Source: Pseudodonghicola sp048268305
GTDB taxonomy: Bacteria > Pseudomonadota > Alphaproteobacteria > Rhodobacterales > Rhodobacteraceae
Length of the DNA: 64,000 bases
Assembly (NCBI RefSeq): GCF_048268305.1
Contig: NZ_JBLWVT010000003.1
Coordinates: 372,001-436,000 of the forward strand
Direction of reading: 5' to 3'
This document shows, piece after piece, positions 34,454-42,898 of this stretch (position 1 is its first letter; each line of letters starts with the position of its first letter). Made by a program: the position numbers and the translations under genes. The notes beneath the pieces are model-generated. The model was not told where the DNA came from. It was given only the letters and a program-made list of their open reading frames with translations, and did not search any database.

Positions 34454-34480
34454 GGGCCGCGCATTGCCGCGGCCCTTTTT
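34454..34480 (+). terminator. terminator of the DegT gene
   Basis: GGGCCGCG (34454-34461) pairs with CGCGGCCC (34468-34475), followed by TTTTT. Textbook intrinsic terminator. Confidence 0.88.
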
Positions 34481-34486
34481 ACATCC

Positions 34487-35323
34487 CTATTGCCCGCCGG
34501 CCGCCCGCACCGCCGCGGAAAAGGCCGACGTCGCCGCCGCCAGGCTGAAAGGCCGCCCGTCGGCATCAATCGCGATGGTGGAAAAGACCCCGGCGACCGA
34601 CAGAACGCCCTGCCGCTCGACCAGCAGCGGCGCCCCGGAATCGCCGGGCATGGCCGAGCAGGTCGCAAGCCCGACATCGCGCGTAGCCTGCGGCACCCAG
34701 CCGCCGCAGTCCTCGGCCAGGGACAGCACATGCGGGCGCAGCGCCGCATAGCCCGCCAGCCGCACCGGCTCTCCCCCCAAGGGATCGGCCAGCGGCAGGA
34801 ACCCCAGATCGCGACCAATCGGCGCCGCAAGCTCCAGCAGCGCCCAGTCCTGTACGACACCCCCATGGAAGTCCCGGCTGCCGGCATCTTGCCCGGGGGC
34901 GAGCCTGTAGCCCACGACCTCGACCTGGGCCACCGCCTGACCACGCTGATAGCCGGCGGCAAAGCGCAGGCTCGCGGCCGGGATCCAGGATTTGCGCGGA
35001 TAATTGTAAAGACAATGCGCCGCGGTCAGCACCAGCCGGTCGCCGACCAGCGTGCCGGTGCAATGCTGCCGCAGATCGCGACTGGCGAAATTCACCCGCC
35101 CGATCGCCCGCCAGGGGCCGGCCGAGGCATCGAGGATCGGGCGCGCGCGGATCGCCTCGCAGCCCGCGGACATCAGTTGGCCGCGCCCGCAAATGGCGTC
35201 GAGCGCCGGCACGAAAACCTGATCATGCAGCGGACCGGTTTCCGGAGCGGACTGACCGGAGGCGGCAAGGGAAAGGGCTGACAGGGCCGCGGCCAACGCC
35301 GCGACAAGGGTTCCTCTCATCAT
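34487..35323 (-). CDS. secreted trypsin-like serine protease
   Basis: A 278-residue S1-family protein. A signal peptide ends near LAASGQS (about residue 24). The triad is His in LTAAHCLYN, Asp in VQDWALLEL and Ser in MPGDSGAPLL. Cysteines flanking the His and near the Ser suggest disulfides. No PDZ domain is present, unlike degP. Start: ATG at 35323 or 35320 (two consecutive ATG) after GGAGAAGAGGGG. Natural substrate unknown. Confidence 0.88.
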   Translation of the reverse strand: MMRGTLVAALAAALSALSLAASGQSAPETGPLHDQVFVPALDAICGRGQLMSAGCEAIRARPILDASAGPWRAIGRVNFASRDLRQHCTGTLVGDRLVLTAAHCLYNYPRKSWIPAASLRFAAGYQRGQAVAQVEVVGYRLAPGQDAGSRDFHGGVVQDWALLELAAPIGRDLGFLPLADPLGGEPVRLAGYAALRPHVLSLAEDCGGWVPQATRDVGLATCSAMPGDSGAPLLVERQGVLSVAGVFSTIAIDADGRPFSLAAATSAFSAAVRAAGGQ

Positions 35324-35434
35324 CGTCCCCTCTTCTCCTTCATTTCGATCACCCTAGGCGCAAGAACACGCTCGCGCCATGGTCTGGATGACGGCGCGCT
35401 TGCCAAACGCCCCGACGCGGGGCACGGTTTTGCC

Positions 35435-36337
35435 ATGACAGAGCTGAGCCATGGCGCCGCCTGGATGGGTGGCCGTATCATTCCGATCTCCGAGGCCTCC
35501 ATCGGCGTGACCGACTGGGGGCTCACCCATTCCGACATCACCTATGACGTGGTGCCGGTCTGGGGCGGCGCCTTCTTCCGGTTGCCCGATTATCTCGACC
35601 GCTTCTTCGCCTCGGTGGCGGCAGTGCGGATGAACATCCTGATGGACCGGCAAGAGGTGCACGCCGCGCTGGAGGAGATGGTTGCCGCCAGCGGGCTGCA
35701 GGCGGCCTATGTCGCCATGGTGGCAGCGCGAGGGCCCAATACCGTGCCCGGCAGCCGCGATCCGCGCGATTGCAGCAATCATTTCTATGCCTGGTGCGTA
35801 CCTTACGTGCATATCGTCAAGCCTGAGCAGGCCGAGAAGGGCACCTCGGTCTGGATCGCCAAATCGGTGCGCCGCATCCCCAAGGACAGCGTCGACCCGC
35901 GCGCCAAGAACTATCACTGGGGCGATTTCACCTCGGGCCTGTTCGAGGCCAAGCAGGAAGGGTTCGAGACCACCGCGCTGCTCGACCATCAGGGCAATGT
36001 GACCGAAGGCCCCGGGTTCAACATCTTCGCCCTGTTCGGTGACAGGCTGGTGACGGCGGATCAGGGCGTGTTGCAGGGGATCACCCGCAAGACGGTGATC
36101 GAAATCGCCCGCAGCAAGGGGCTGACGGTCGAGGAACGCCCCCTGCCCTTCGACGAATTCCTGCAGGCGGACGAGGTGTTTCTCTCCTCCTCCGGCGGTG
36201 GGGTGATCCCGGTGGTGCGGGTCGATGCGCACAGCTTTTCCAACGGCGCCCCGGGCCCGGTTGCGCGCTCGCTCAGGTCGACATATTTCGAATGGCTGGA
36301 GGAGCCGCGCTTCCGCAGCCCCATCCAATACGGCTGA
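35435..36337 (+). CDS. fold-IV PLP aminotransferase, (R)-amine-transaminase-like
   Basis: A 300-residue class IV enzyme. Catalytic Lys is in DPRAKNYHWGD; EGPGFNIF and GVLQGITRKTVIEIA bind PLP. The segment THSDITYDVVPVWGGAFFRL is much closer to fungal and bacterial (R)-selective amine transaminases (HSDLTYDV..VW.G.FFRL as I recall them) than to IlvE or D-alanine transaminase. However the loop after YVAMVAARG differs at positions that contact substrate in those enzymes, so the substrate may differ. Single gene between a divergent protease and the convergent phaR. Confidence 0.85.
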   Translation: MTELSHGAAWMGGRIIPISEASIGVTDWGLTHSDITYDVVPVWGGAFFRLPDYLDRFFASVAAVRMNILMDRQEVHAALEEMVAASGLQAAYVAMVAARGPNTVPGSRDPRDCSNHFYAWCVPYVHIVKPEQAEKGTSVWIAKSVRRIPKDSVDPRAKNYHWGDFTSGLFEAKQEGFETTALLDHQGNVTEGPGFNIFALFGDRLVTADQGVLQGITRKTVIEIARSKGLTVEERPLPFDEFLQADEVFLSSSGGGVIPVVRVDAHSFSNGAPGPVARSLRSTYFEWLEEPRFRSPIQYG

Positions 36338-36343
36338 GCCGGA

Positions 36344-36904
36344 TCACTTCAGCTTCGACAGCCTGTCCTGCAGCTCGGCCAACTGGCGCTTGATGGCGTC
36401 CAGATCCTCGTCGCCCTTGCCGCCCTTTTCGGCCTCCGGTTCGCGCTCGGGGCCGGACCAGCCGCCCGACAGGCCACCGGTCATCGCCTTGAGGAAGGCC
36501 TCCTGCTGGGCCTTCATCGCCTCGAACCCGGGGATCTTCGAGATCGGGTTCATGGCGTTCATGTTTTCCATCATCTTGCTCTGGCTCTCGCGCAGCATCT
36601 CGAAGGAGCTTTGCAGGAACTGCGGCATCATCCCCCCGCCCGGCACCATATAGCTGCGCACCAGATCGTTCAGGACATTCACCGGCAGGACGTTTTCGCC
36701 GCGGCTTTCGTGTTCGGCGATGATCTGAAGCAGATATTGCCGGGTCAGGTCGTCCCCGGTCTTCAGGTCGACAATCTGAACCTCGCGGCCGCTGCGGATA
36801 AACCCCGCGATATCTTCCAGCGTCACGTAGTCACTGGTCTCGGTGTTATAGAGCCTGCGGCTCGCATACCGTTTGATCAACAGGGTCTTTTGGTCTTCTG
36901 CCAC
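36344..36904 (-). CDS. phaR: PhaR, polyhydroxyalkanoate synthesis regulator
   Basis: A 186-residue repressor that binds both DNA and PHB and controls phasin expression. The N-terminal DNA-binding domain has IKRYASRRLYNTETSDYVTLEDI; the PHB-accumulation domain follows (DLTRQYLLQII, PVNVLNDLVRSYMVP). The C-terminus ends in a coiled coil. Start: GTG at 36904 with GGAGGG upstream. Its likely operators (CTGC-N3-GCAG) are in front of both phasin genes just upstream. Confidence 0.95.
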   Translation of the reverse strand: MAEDQKTLLIKRYASRRLYNTETSDYVTLEDIAGFIRSGREVQIVDLKTGDDLTRQYLLQIIAEHESRGENVLPVNVLNDLVRSYMVPGGGMMPQFLQSSFEMLRESQSKMMENMNAMNPISKIPGFEAMKAQQEAFLKAMTGGLSGGWSGPEREPEAEKGGKGDEDLDAIKRQLAELQDRLSKLK

Positions 36905-36953
36905 GTCTTGCCCTCCACGAGACACGATGCTTGTCGGAAACACTAAGCGACCA

Positions 36954-36991
36954 GAAAACAAAAAGAAAGGGCGGGACCATGCGGCCCGCCC
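36954..36991 (-). terminator. terminator of phasin gene 1
   Basis: On the minus strand GGGCGGG and CCCGCCC (36991-36985 and 36975-36969) form a stem followed by TTTCTTTTTGTTTT. It lies 45 bases after the first phasin stop and separates it from phaR. Confidence 0.82.
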
Positions 36992-37036
36992 AACTCTTGT
37001 GCATTTTCATTTTCCCGAGCTATCGGGATAATGATC

Positions 37037-37501
37037 TTATTTCGTGGCTTTCGCCGCGGTGTCAGTGGCCTTTTTCGCCGCGGCGGTCACGCCATCGGTG
37101 GCTTTCTTCATGGCGGCGCTGGCGTCTTCGGTGATGTCCTTGCCGGCAGCCATCAGCAGTTCGACGGTATCCATCTGAACCTTCTTGGCGACCTCGGCGA
37201 AAGCGGCCATGTTTTCAGCCGCGGCTTCTGCAGTGGCAGAGGCGAAATCGCTGAACGACTTGGTGTAATCAGCCGGCTCAGCCTTGGCACGCGACATCTG
37301 GTTCAGCTTGGACAGAGTGTCCTTGGCCCATTTGTTCGAGATTTCAGCCGATTTGCTGGCCGCTTCCAGAGCCACGCTGGAAAGCTTTTCGTTCAGCGCG
37401 GCCGAGGTCTTGAACGCCTCTTCCATCGCCGTCATGTCGACAGGGAAACCGCCGCTCATCATGTTTTTCATCATTTCGGAGAAATCTTTTGTATTGGTCA
37501 T
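37037..37501 (-). CDS. phaP: phasin 1
   Basis: A 154-residue amphipathic helical protein coating PHB granules. Phasin_2-type pattern: MTAMEEAFKTSAALNEKL, WAKDTLSKLNQM, DFASATAEAAAENMAAFAE and VQMDTVELLMAAGKD; the tail is a Lys/Ala-rich repeat resembling histone-H1-like tails. Start: ATG at 37501 with AAGGAA upstream. Two PhaR boxes lie about 100 bases before the start. Closely related to the next phasin, so a tandem duplicate. Confidence 0.92.
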   Translation of the reverse strand: MTNTKDFSEMMKNMMSGGFPVDMTAMEEAFKTSAALNEKLSSVALEAASKSAEISNKWAKDTLSKLNQMSRAKAEPADYTKSFSDFASATAEAAAENMAAFAEVAKKVQMDTVELLMAAGKDITEDASAAMKKATDGVTAAAKKATDTAAKATK

Positions 37502-37598
37502 CTTTTGTTTCCTTGTGGAACACGGGTCAGTATCGAATGGGGGCGATTGGAACTGTCTGTTTACGTCAGCATGCCCTCAGTTGCTTACAGAAATATGA

Positions 37599-37642
37599 AT
37601 GCTGCACTGCAGCATTTCAAGACCAACATCTCTGCATTGCAG
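37599..37642. promoter_or_regulatory. paired PhaR boxes upstream of phasin 1
   Basis: CTGCACTGCAG (37602-37612, inside the 17-bp palindrome ATGCTGCACTGCAGCAT) and CTGCATTGCAG (37632-37642) both fit CTGC-N3-GCAG, the PhaR target described in Rhodobacter. Their spacing is 30 bp, close to three helical turns, so two dimers would bind the same face. Confidence 0.82.
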
Positions 37643-37695
37643 CATTTTAGCGTATAAATCTTCCAAGTACAGCTCCCACCCGCTTCTCCGGGCAC

Positions 37696-37725
37696 AAAAA
37701 AGGGCAGGTCTTTCGACCTGCCCTT
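37696..37725 (-). terminator. terminator of phasin gene 2
   Basis: AAGGGCAGGTC-N4-GACCTGCCCTT (37700-37725) is a perfect 11-bp stem; on the minus strand it is followed by TTTTT from the A-run at 37696-37701. Confidence 0.88.
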
Positions 37726-37783
37726 CGCAATTGCACCGGTTGGGAGGAGAGGGGGTGCAGGCTTGCGATTACTGTCGCGCGAT

Positions 37784-38227
37784 TTATTTCGCGGCGGCTT
37801 TTTTGGCGGCGGAGGTCACCTCTTCGGTGGCCTTCTTCATCGCTGCGGTGGCGTCCTGGGTCATATCCTTGCCCGCGGCCATCAGCAGTTCGACGGTATC
37901 CATTTGAACCTTCTTGGCGATCTCAGCGAAGGCGGCCATGTTTTCAGCCGCCACTTCTGCCGCGGCAGAGGCGAAATCGCTGAGCGACTTGGCATAGTCG
38001 GCCGGCTCAGCCTTGGCCTTGGACACTTCGGCCAGCTTGGCCAGGGTGTCTTTGGTCCAGTTGTTCGAAATTTCCGAGGTCTTTTCAGCCGCTTCGATCG
38101 CCACAGCCGAAAGTTTCTCGTTCAGAGCCGCAGTGGATTTAAAGGCGTCTTCCATCGCGGTGGTATCCACCGGGAACGACCCCATCATATCCTTCATCAT
38201 TGCGGTGAAATCTTGAGTCTTTGCCAT
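37784..38227 (-). CDS. phaP: phasin 2
   Basis: A 147-residue phasin very similar to phasin 1 (TAMEDAFKSTAALNEKL, NWTKDTLAKLAEV, ENMAAFAEIAKKVQMDTVEL). It lacks most of the long Lys/Ala tail. Start: ATG at 38227 just before AKTQDF; an upstream frame extends through the operator and is not used. It has its own pair of PhaR boxes and its own terminator, so the two phasins are separate, similarly regulated units. Confidence 0.92.
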   Translation of the reverse strand: MAKTQDFTAMMKDMMGSFPVDTTAMEDAFKSTAALNEKLSAVAIEAAEKTSEISNNWTKDTLAKLAEVSKAKAEPADYAKSLSDFASAAAEVAAENMAAFAEIAKKVQMDTVELLMAAGKDMTQDATAAMKKATEEVTSAAKKAAAK

Positions 38228-38292
38228 TGTCTCAACCCTTACACGCTGTTCGGGAGTATCCCGCCTTTGTTCAGCTGAGATCAATATGCATG

Positions 38293-38331
38293 CTGCAGCG
38301 CAGCATTTCAAGGAAATTCGCTGCGCCGCAG
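38293..38331. promoter_or_regulatory. paired PhaR boxes upstream of phasin 2
   Basis: CTGCAGCGCAG (38293-38303) and CTGCGCCGCAG (38321-38331) both fit CTGC-N3-GCAG with 28-bp spacing, almost the same layout as before phasin 1. They end just short of the phaC stop. Confidence 0.82.
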
Positions 38332-38357
38332 AATGGATTCAGGATTCTTTCCTGAAA

Positions 38358-40163
38358 TCAGAAACTTGTCTTGGGCATCACATAGGCCCCCGGCGCCACA
38401 GCCAGGCAGGGATGCTCCGAATCACCCGGGGTGCGAGCAGGAACCTGCTTGCCTGCCCGCTTTGACAGCCAGTCGCCCCAACGCGGCCACCAGGATCCTT
38501 CGTGGAATTTCGCCTCCGCCATCCAGGTTTCGGCGTCACCGCTCAGATCCTCATTGGTGTAATGGCCGTACTTGTTCTTGCTGGGCGGGTTGACCACACC
38601 GGCGACATGCCCCGATTGCGACACGATGAACTGCTTCGATCGCGACCCCATCTGCTGCACGCCGCGATAACAATCGCGCCAGGCGGCGATATGGTCAGTC
38701 TCGCAGGTGATCGACATCAGCGGCACGGTCACATCCTTGACCTTCACCGTCTCGCCGCAGATCACGAAGCCGTCCTGGCAGAATTCGTTACGCTGGCACA
38801 GGCCGCGCAGATATTCGATCGCCATCCTGCCCGGCAGGTTCGTGCCGTCGCCGTTCCAATAGAGCAGATCGAAGGCCGGCGGTGCCTCGCCCAGCATGTA
38901 GCTGCGGATCGCCGGGGTATAGACCAGATCGTTCGACCGCAGGAACGAGAAGGTCCGCGCCATGATGTAGGAGCGCAGAACCCCCTTCTCCTTCACCTCC
39001 TCCTCGATCGCATCGACGAAATCGTCCTGCAGGAAGGGGGTGAATTCACCCTGATCGGCGAAATCGGTCAGCGCGGTGAAGAAGGTCGCCGACTTCACCG
39101 ACTTGTCGCCGCGCTTGTGCAGCAGCGCCAGCACCAAGGCCAGGGTGGTGCCGGCGATGCAATAGCCCACCGCATTGACCTGATCGGTGTTGCAGATCGC
39201 CTTGACCTCGCGGATCGCGGTCAGAAAGCCATCCTCGACATAATCGTCCATGCCGACCCCGGCATAGCTTTCGTCGGGGTTCACCCAGCTCACCACGAAA
39301 AGCGTATAGCCCTGCTCGACGATCCACTTGATCAGGCTGTTCTGCGGCTTGAGATCGAGGATGTAGAACTTGTTGATCCAAGGCGGGAACAGCACGATCG
39401 GAATCTCGTGCACGGTTTCGGTCACCGGGCTGTACTGAATGATCTCCATCATCCGGTTGCGATAGACCACCTCGCCCGGCGAGGTGGCGATATTGTCCCC
39501 CACCCGGAAGGCGCTCTCATCGGCCAGGCGCACCACCAGTTCACCATTATTGGCCTCGAGATCGGCGATCAGATTCTCCAGCCCGTCGACCAGCGACTGC
39601 CCTTCGGTCGCAAGCGCGCGCTCCAGGGCGTCGGGATTGGTCGCCAGATAATTCGTGGGCGACATCAGATCGATGATCTGCTTGGCGAAATACTTCAGCC
39701 GGCGCTTTTCAACCTCATCGATGCCCTCGACGCTGGTGGCCGCCTGCTCGATCGCCTCGGCGTTGATCTGATATTGCTGCTTGATGAAGTTGAAATAGGG
39801 ATGCGTATCCCACAGCGGGTTGGAGAACCTGCGGTCGCGCGGGCCGGGATCCGCCGGAGCCAACAGCTTGCCGCTGGCAAGCGCCTGCTGGGCCTCGGCG
39901 AAGTGCTTCACCGATTTTCCCCAATATTCGATCTGATGTTCCAGCACCTTGGCAGGATTCTGCAAGGCCTGCGCCCAATAGGCCGTCGCCGCCTTGGCAA
40001 AGAGCCCCTGATCCGGCGCATTCAACCCCGGATTGTGCGAGGTCTTGCGCGACATCACGTCAATCAGCCGCTTGGACAGCGTTTCGACTTTGGAAAGGTT
40101 ATCGGTCAACCGGTCCAGATGTTCCCCGGGCACGGAGCCCCCCCCATCGTCTACAGTTGTCAT
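38358..40163 (-). CDS. phaC: class I poly(3-hydroxyalkanoate) synthase
   Basis: A 601-residue polymerase joining 3-hydroxybutyryl-CoA into PHB on the granule surface. The lipase-like box GYCIAG holds the nucleophile Cys335; the other triad members are in YWNGDGTNLPG (Asp) and QSGHVAGVVNPP (His). FPPWINKFYILDL and FVVSWVNPDESY are family motifs. No PhaE partner is needed for this class. Divergent from phaZ with 112 bases between. The local order phaZ-phaC-phaP-phaP-phaR is typical for Rhodobacterales. Confidence 0.97.
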   Translation of the reverse strand: MTTVDDGGGSVPGEHLDRLTDNLSKVETLSKRLIDVMSRKTSHNPGLNAPDQGLFAKAATAYWAQALQNPAKVLEHQIEYWGKSVKHFAEAQQALASGKLLAPADPGPRDRRFSNPLWDTHPYFNFIKQQYQINAEAIEQAATSVEGIDEVEKRRLKYFAKQIIDLMSPTNYLATNPDALERALATEGQSLVDGLENLIADLEANNGELVVRLADESAFRVGDNIATSPGEVVYRNRMMEIIQYSPVTETVHEIPIVLFPPWINKFYILDLKPQNSLIKWIVEQGYTLFVVSWVNPDESYAGVGMDDYVEDGFLTAIREVKAICNTDQVNAVGYCIAGTTLALVLALLHKRGDKSVKSATFFTALTDFADQGEFTPFLQDDFVDAIEEEVKEKGVLRSYIMARTFSFLRSNDLVYTPAIRSYMLGEAPPAFDLLYWNGDGTNLPGRMAIEYLRGLCQRNEFCQDGFVICGETVKVKDVTVPLMSITCETDHIAAWRDCYRGVQQMGSRSKQFIVSQSGHVAGVVNPPSKNKYGHYTNEDLSGDAETWMAEAKFHEGSWWPRWGDWLSKRAGKQVPARTPGDSEHPCLAVAPGAYVMPKTSF

Positions 40164-40275
40164 TCTAACGAATCCCCCCTACTCTCATTAACAGCTAGAA
40201 TACCGTCGCCACGTTCGGGAGGCAAAGCGGCGTTTCGTCCAATTTGCGTTGGTCATATAAGCCGAGGAGACCTGA

Positions 40276-41580
40276 ATGCGCTACATGCTGACCTATGATC
40301 TGATGGAAACAACCCGCAACGCCAATCAATGGCTAGGTGCCACAGCTCAATCCGTCGCCTCCTATCCCGCCTTTGCCATGATCCCCAACCCGGCCCTGAA
40401 CTGGATGGCCGCCTGGGGCCGCGTGACCGAAAGGTCGTTTCAACGGATGGTCGCGAAACCCGACTGGGGTATCCGGACGGTTACGTGCGAAGATGGTAAA
40501 GACCACGTTGTCGAAGTTCAGACCGTGGTCGAGAAGCCTTTCGGCGACCTGATCTATTTCAAGGTTCCGGGCCGCGACATCCAGCAACGCAAGGTGCTGC
40601 TGGTGGCGCCGATGTCGGGCCATTACGCGACGCTCCTGCGTTCGACCGCGGCGAGCCTGCTGCCCGATTGCGAACTTTACGTCACCGACTGGCACAATGC
40701 CCGCGACATCCCGGTGTCCTGCGGCAAGTTCGACGTCGAGGATTACACGCTCTATCTGATGGACTTCATGCGCCATCTGGGCCCCGACACCCATGTGATC
40801 TCGGTCTGTCAGCCGGTGCCTCTGACGCTCGCCGCCACCGCCTATCTGGCCGAGCTTGAGCCCGATGCCCAACCGTTGACGATGACGCTGATCGGCGGCC
40901 CGGTCGACCCCGACGCCACCCCCACCGAGGTGACCGACTTCGGCCGCCGGGTGACCATGGGCCAGCTCGAGGAAACGGCGATCCAGCGCGTCGGCTTCAA
41001 GTACAAGGGGGTCGGCCGGCTGGTTTATCCCGGCCTGCTGCAGCTCACCTCCTTCATGTCGATGAATGCCGATCGCCATTCCGAGGCCTTTTCGAACCAG
41101 ATCCGCCGCGAAATGCGGGGGGAGGCCGCCGACCACGACGCGCACAACCGTTTCTATGACGAATATCTCGCCGTCATGGACATGACCGCCGAATTCTATC
41201 TCAGCACCGTCGAGCGGATCTTCAAAGAACGCGAGATCGCCAAGAACGAATTCGTGGTCGATGGCCACAAGGTCGATGCCGGCAAGATCACCAATGTGGC
41301 GGTGATGACAGTCGAAGGCGCCAATGACGACATCTCCGCCCCCGGCCAATGCATCGCCGCGCTCGGCCTGTGCACCGGGCTGCCCGACAGCATGAAAGCC
41401 AGCCATGTGGAACCCGGCGCCGGCCATTACGGCATCTTCGCCGGTCGCTCCTGGCGCGACAACATCCGGCCCCTGGTGTTGAAGTTCATGAATGACAACA
41501 ACACCAAGCGCACGCCGCGCCGCCGCCGCCCGGCAGCAGCTCCGGCCACCCCCGCCAATAGCAACGTGGTGGCGATCTGA
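40276..41580 (+). CDS. phaZ: intracellular PHB depolymerase
   Basis: A 434-residue depolymerase acting on native granules. The nucleophile is the Cys of VISVCQPVPLTLAA, as in PhaZ1 of Cupriavidus and Paracoccus. The segments PMSGHYATLLRSTAASLLPD and VEPGAGHYGIFAGRSWR carry the oxyanion and His regions. A basic, Pro/Ala-rich tail ends the protein. Start: ATG at 40276 after GAGGAG. A strong terminator follows. Confidence 0.95.
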   Translation: MRYMLTYDLMETTRNANQWLGATAQSVASYPAFAMIPNPALNWMAAWGRVTERSFQRMVAKPDWGIRTVTCEDGKDHVVEVQTVVEKPFGDLIYFKVPGRDIQQRKVLLVAPMSGHYATLLRSTAASLLPDCELYVTDWHNARDIPVSCGKFDVEDYTLYLMDFMRHLGPDTHVISVCQPVPLTLAATAYLAELEPDAQPLTMTLIGGPVDPDATPTEVTDFGRRVTMGQLEETAIQRVGFKYKGVGRLVYPGLLQLTSFMSMNADRHSEAFSNQIRREMRGEAADHDAHNRFYDEYLAVMDMTAEFYLSTVERIFKEREIAKNEFVVDGHKVDAGKITNVAVMTVEGANDDISAPGQCIAALGLCTGLPDSMKASHVEPGAGHYGIFAGRSWRDNIRPLVLKFMNDNNTKRTPRRRRPAAAPATPANSNVVAI

Positions 41581-41612
41581 GATCAGGCATAGGCCGACAA
41601 TCCTTCCGGTGA

Positions 41613-41645
41613 CGCAGGGGGCCCAGGCCCCCTGCGTTTTTTTTC
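41613..41645 (+). terminator. terminator of phaZ
   Basis: CGCAGGGGGCC (41613-41623) pairs with GGCCCCCTGCG (41626-41636), followed by eight T. Very strong intrinsic terminator. Confidence 0.92.
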
Positions 41646-41665
41646 GCGCCCGCTTTTGCCGGCAT

Positions 41666-42898
41666 TCAACCGGCCAGATGTGTCTTGATCAGATCAGATC
41701 TGTGGCGAAAGACCGCCTCGTCGGTGAAGGGAGCCCCGTCCAGGGCGGCACGGGCAAGCAGGTCTGCCAGACGTTCCCGATCTGCGGCAAGGCCGGCGGC
41801 CCGTTCCGCCAGCGCGTCAATGTCGCGCGGCGGCACCAGCAGGCCCCCGGAATGGGACCAGATCAGATCGCGGGCATAGCCGCCCTCATAGCCCAGCAGC
41901 GCCGTGCCCGCGGTCAAAGCCTCGATCAGACAGCGCGGCGATTCCGGCGTCAGATGGCAGAACAGGAAAAGATGCGCGGCGCAGTAGGCCTCCATGACCC
42001 GGGCGCGATCGGCGACGAAACCCGGCGTCTGCACCCGATCCTGCAACCCCAGCGCGACGATGCGGCCGCGCATCTCGGCCAGCATCTCCCCCTCGCCCAG
42101 CCAATCGGCGGTGAAGTCCACGCCCCTGTCGCGCAGCGCCGCCAGCACTGCCAGCCAGTCGAGCGGCCCCTTCATCGCCTCGGCCCGACCGACATAAAGC
42201 AGCCGGAGCGGCGCGCCAGAGCGAACCGCGGCCAGCTTGGCGGCGAGACGGTCGGCGGGAATGTGATCGTCCGGACCGATGTGGATATTGTGGACCAGAT
42301 GCGGATTGCGGCTGTAGGGCGCATAATGATCATAGGTTTCGCGCCCGTGGAACAGACCCAGCGTGGCGCGCCGGATCACCGCCCGCTCAAGCCAGGCCAT
42401 CGGCCGATGCGTCAGCCGCGCCCGCAGCCGCGTCTTCCAGGGCACCTGGGTGGACACCACCCGCACCACCTGCGATTCCACCCGGTCGGTCCAGACCGCG
42501 AAGGGCCGCCCCATGCGATGCGCCGTCAGCGCCGCGACCGCCCCCCAATCGCCGAAAAGCCCGCCGATGGCAAAGCTCAGGTACTGCGCTTGGGTGATCA
42601 GCGCGGCGATCCGGCGTCGCGTCTCCGGCAATCTGCGCAGGAATACCCCGGGACGATAGGACATCGGCAAGGGCTCGATCCGCACCCGTGCCAGCGCCGT
42701 CGCCTGCTCCGAAGCCGACAGCCAGCCCGCCGGCGCCGGTCCCGGCGCCAGCGGCATCATCACCACCACCTCGTCGAAATGCTCGGCCCAAAGCCGCAGC
42801 CCGTTCACCGCCTGGGCCTCGACCCAGAAGGTGCCGTCCTGCTGATAGAGCGCAACCGGCGCATAGAGCAGCAGCGATCCGGGACGCGGCCTGGTCAC
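41666..42898 (-). CDS. glycosyltransferase family 4-like
   Basis: A 410-residue GT-B enzyme. The C-terminal nucleotide-sugar half has LRLLYVGRAEAMKGPLDWL and the EX7E-type region TPESPRCLIEALTAGTALLGYEGG. The N-terminal half is divergent. GTG at 42898 overlaps the stop of the upstream hydrolase (GTGA), so translation is coupled. No other polysaccharide genes are nearby; acceptor and sugar are unknown. Confidence 0.85.
   Translation of the reverse strand: MTRPRPGSLLLYAPVALYQQDGTFWVEAQAVNGLRLWAEHFDEVVVMMPLAPGPAPAGWLSASEQATALARVRIEPLPMSYRPGVFLRRLPETRRRIAALITQAQYLSFAIGGLFGDWGAVAALTAHRMGRPFAVWTDRVESQVVRVVSTQVPWKTRLRARLTHRPMAWLERAVIRRATLGLFHGRETYDHYAPYSRNPHLVHNIHIGPDDHIPADRLAAKLAAVRSGAPLRLLYVGRAEAMKGPLDWLAVLAALRDRGVDFTADWLGEGEMLAEMRGRIVALGLQDRVQTPGFVADRARVMEAYCAAHLFLFCHLTPESPRCLIEALTAGTALLGYEGGYARDLIWSHSGGLLVPPRDIDALAERAAGLAADRERLADLLARAALDGAPFTDEAVFRHRSDLIKTHLAG

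Noticed and set aside
38338..38356. TTCAGGA-N5-TCCTGAA hairpin at the phaC 3' end as a terminator.
   Set aside because: No U-run follows on the minus strand and the stem is only seven pairs; termination cannot be claimed.
40233..40261. TTTCGT-N17-TATAAG as a promoter for phaZ.
   Set aside because: The predicted start would fall inside the phaZ ribosome binding site, leaving no functional leader.
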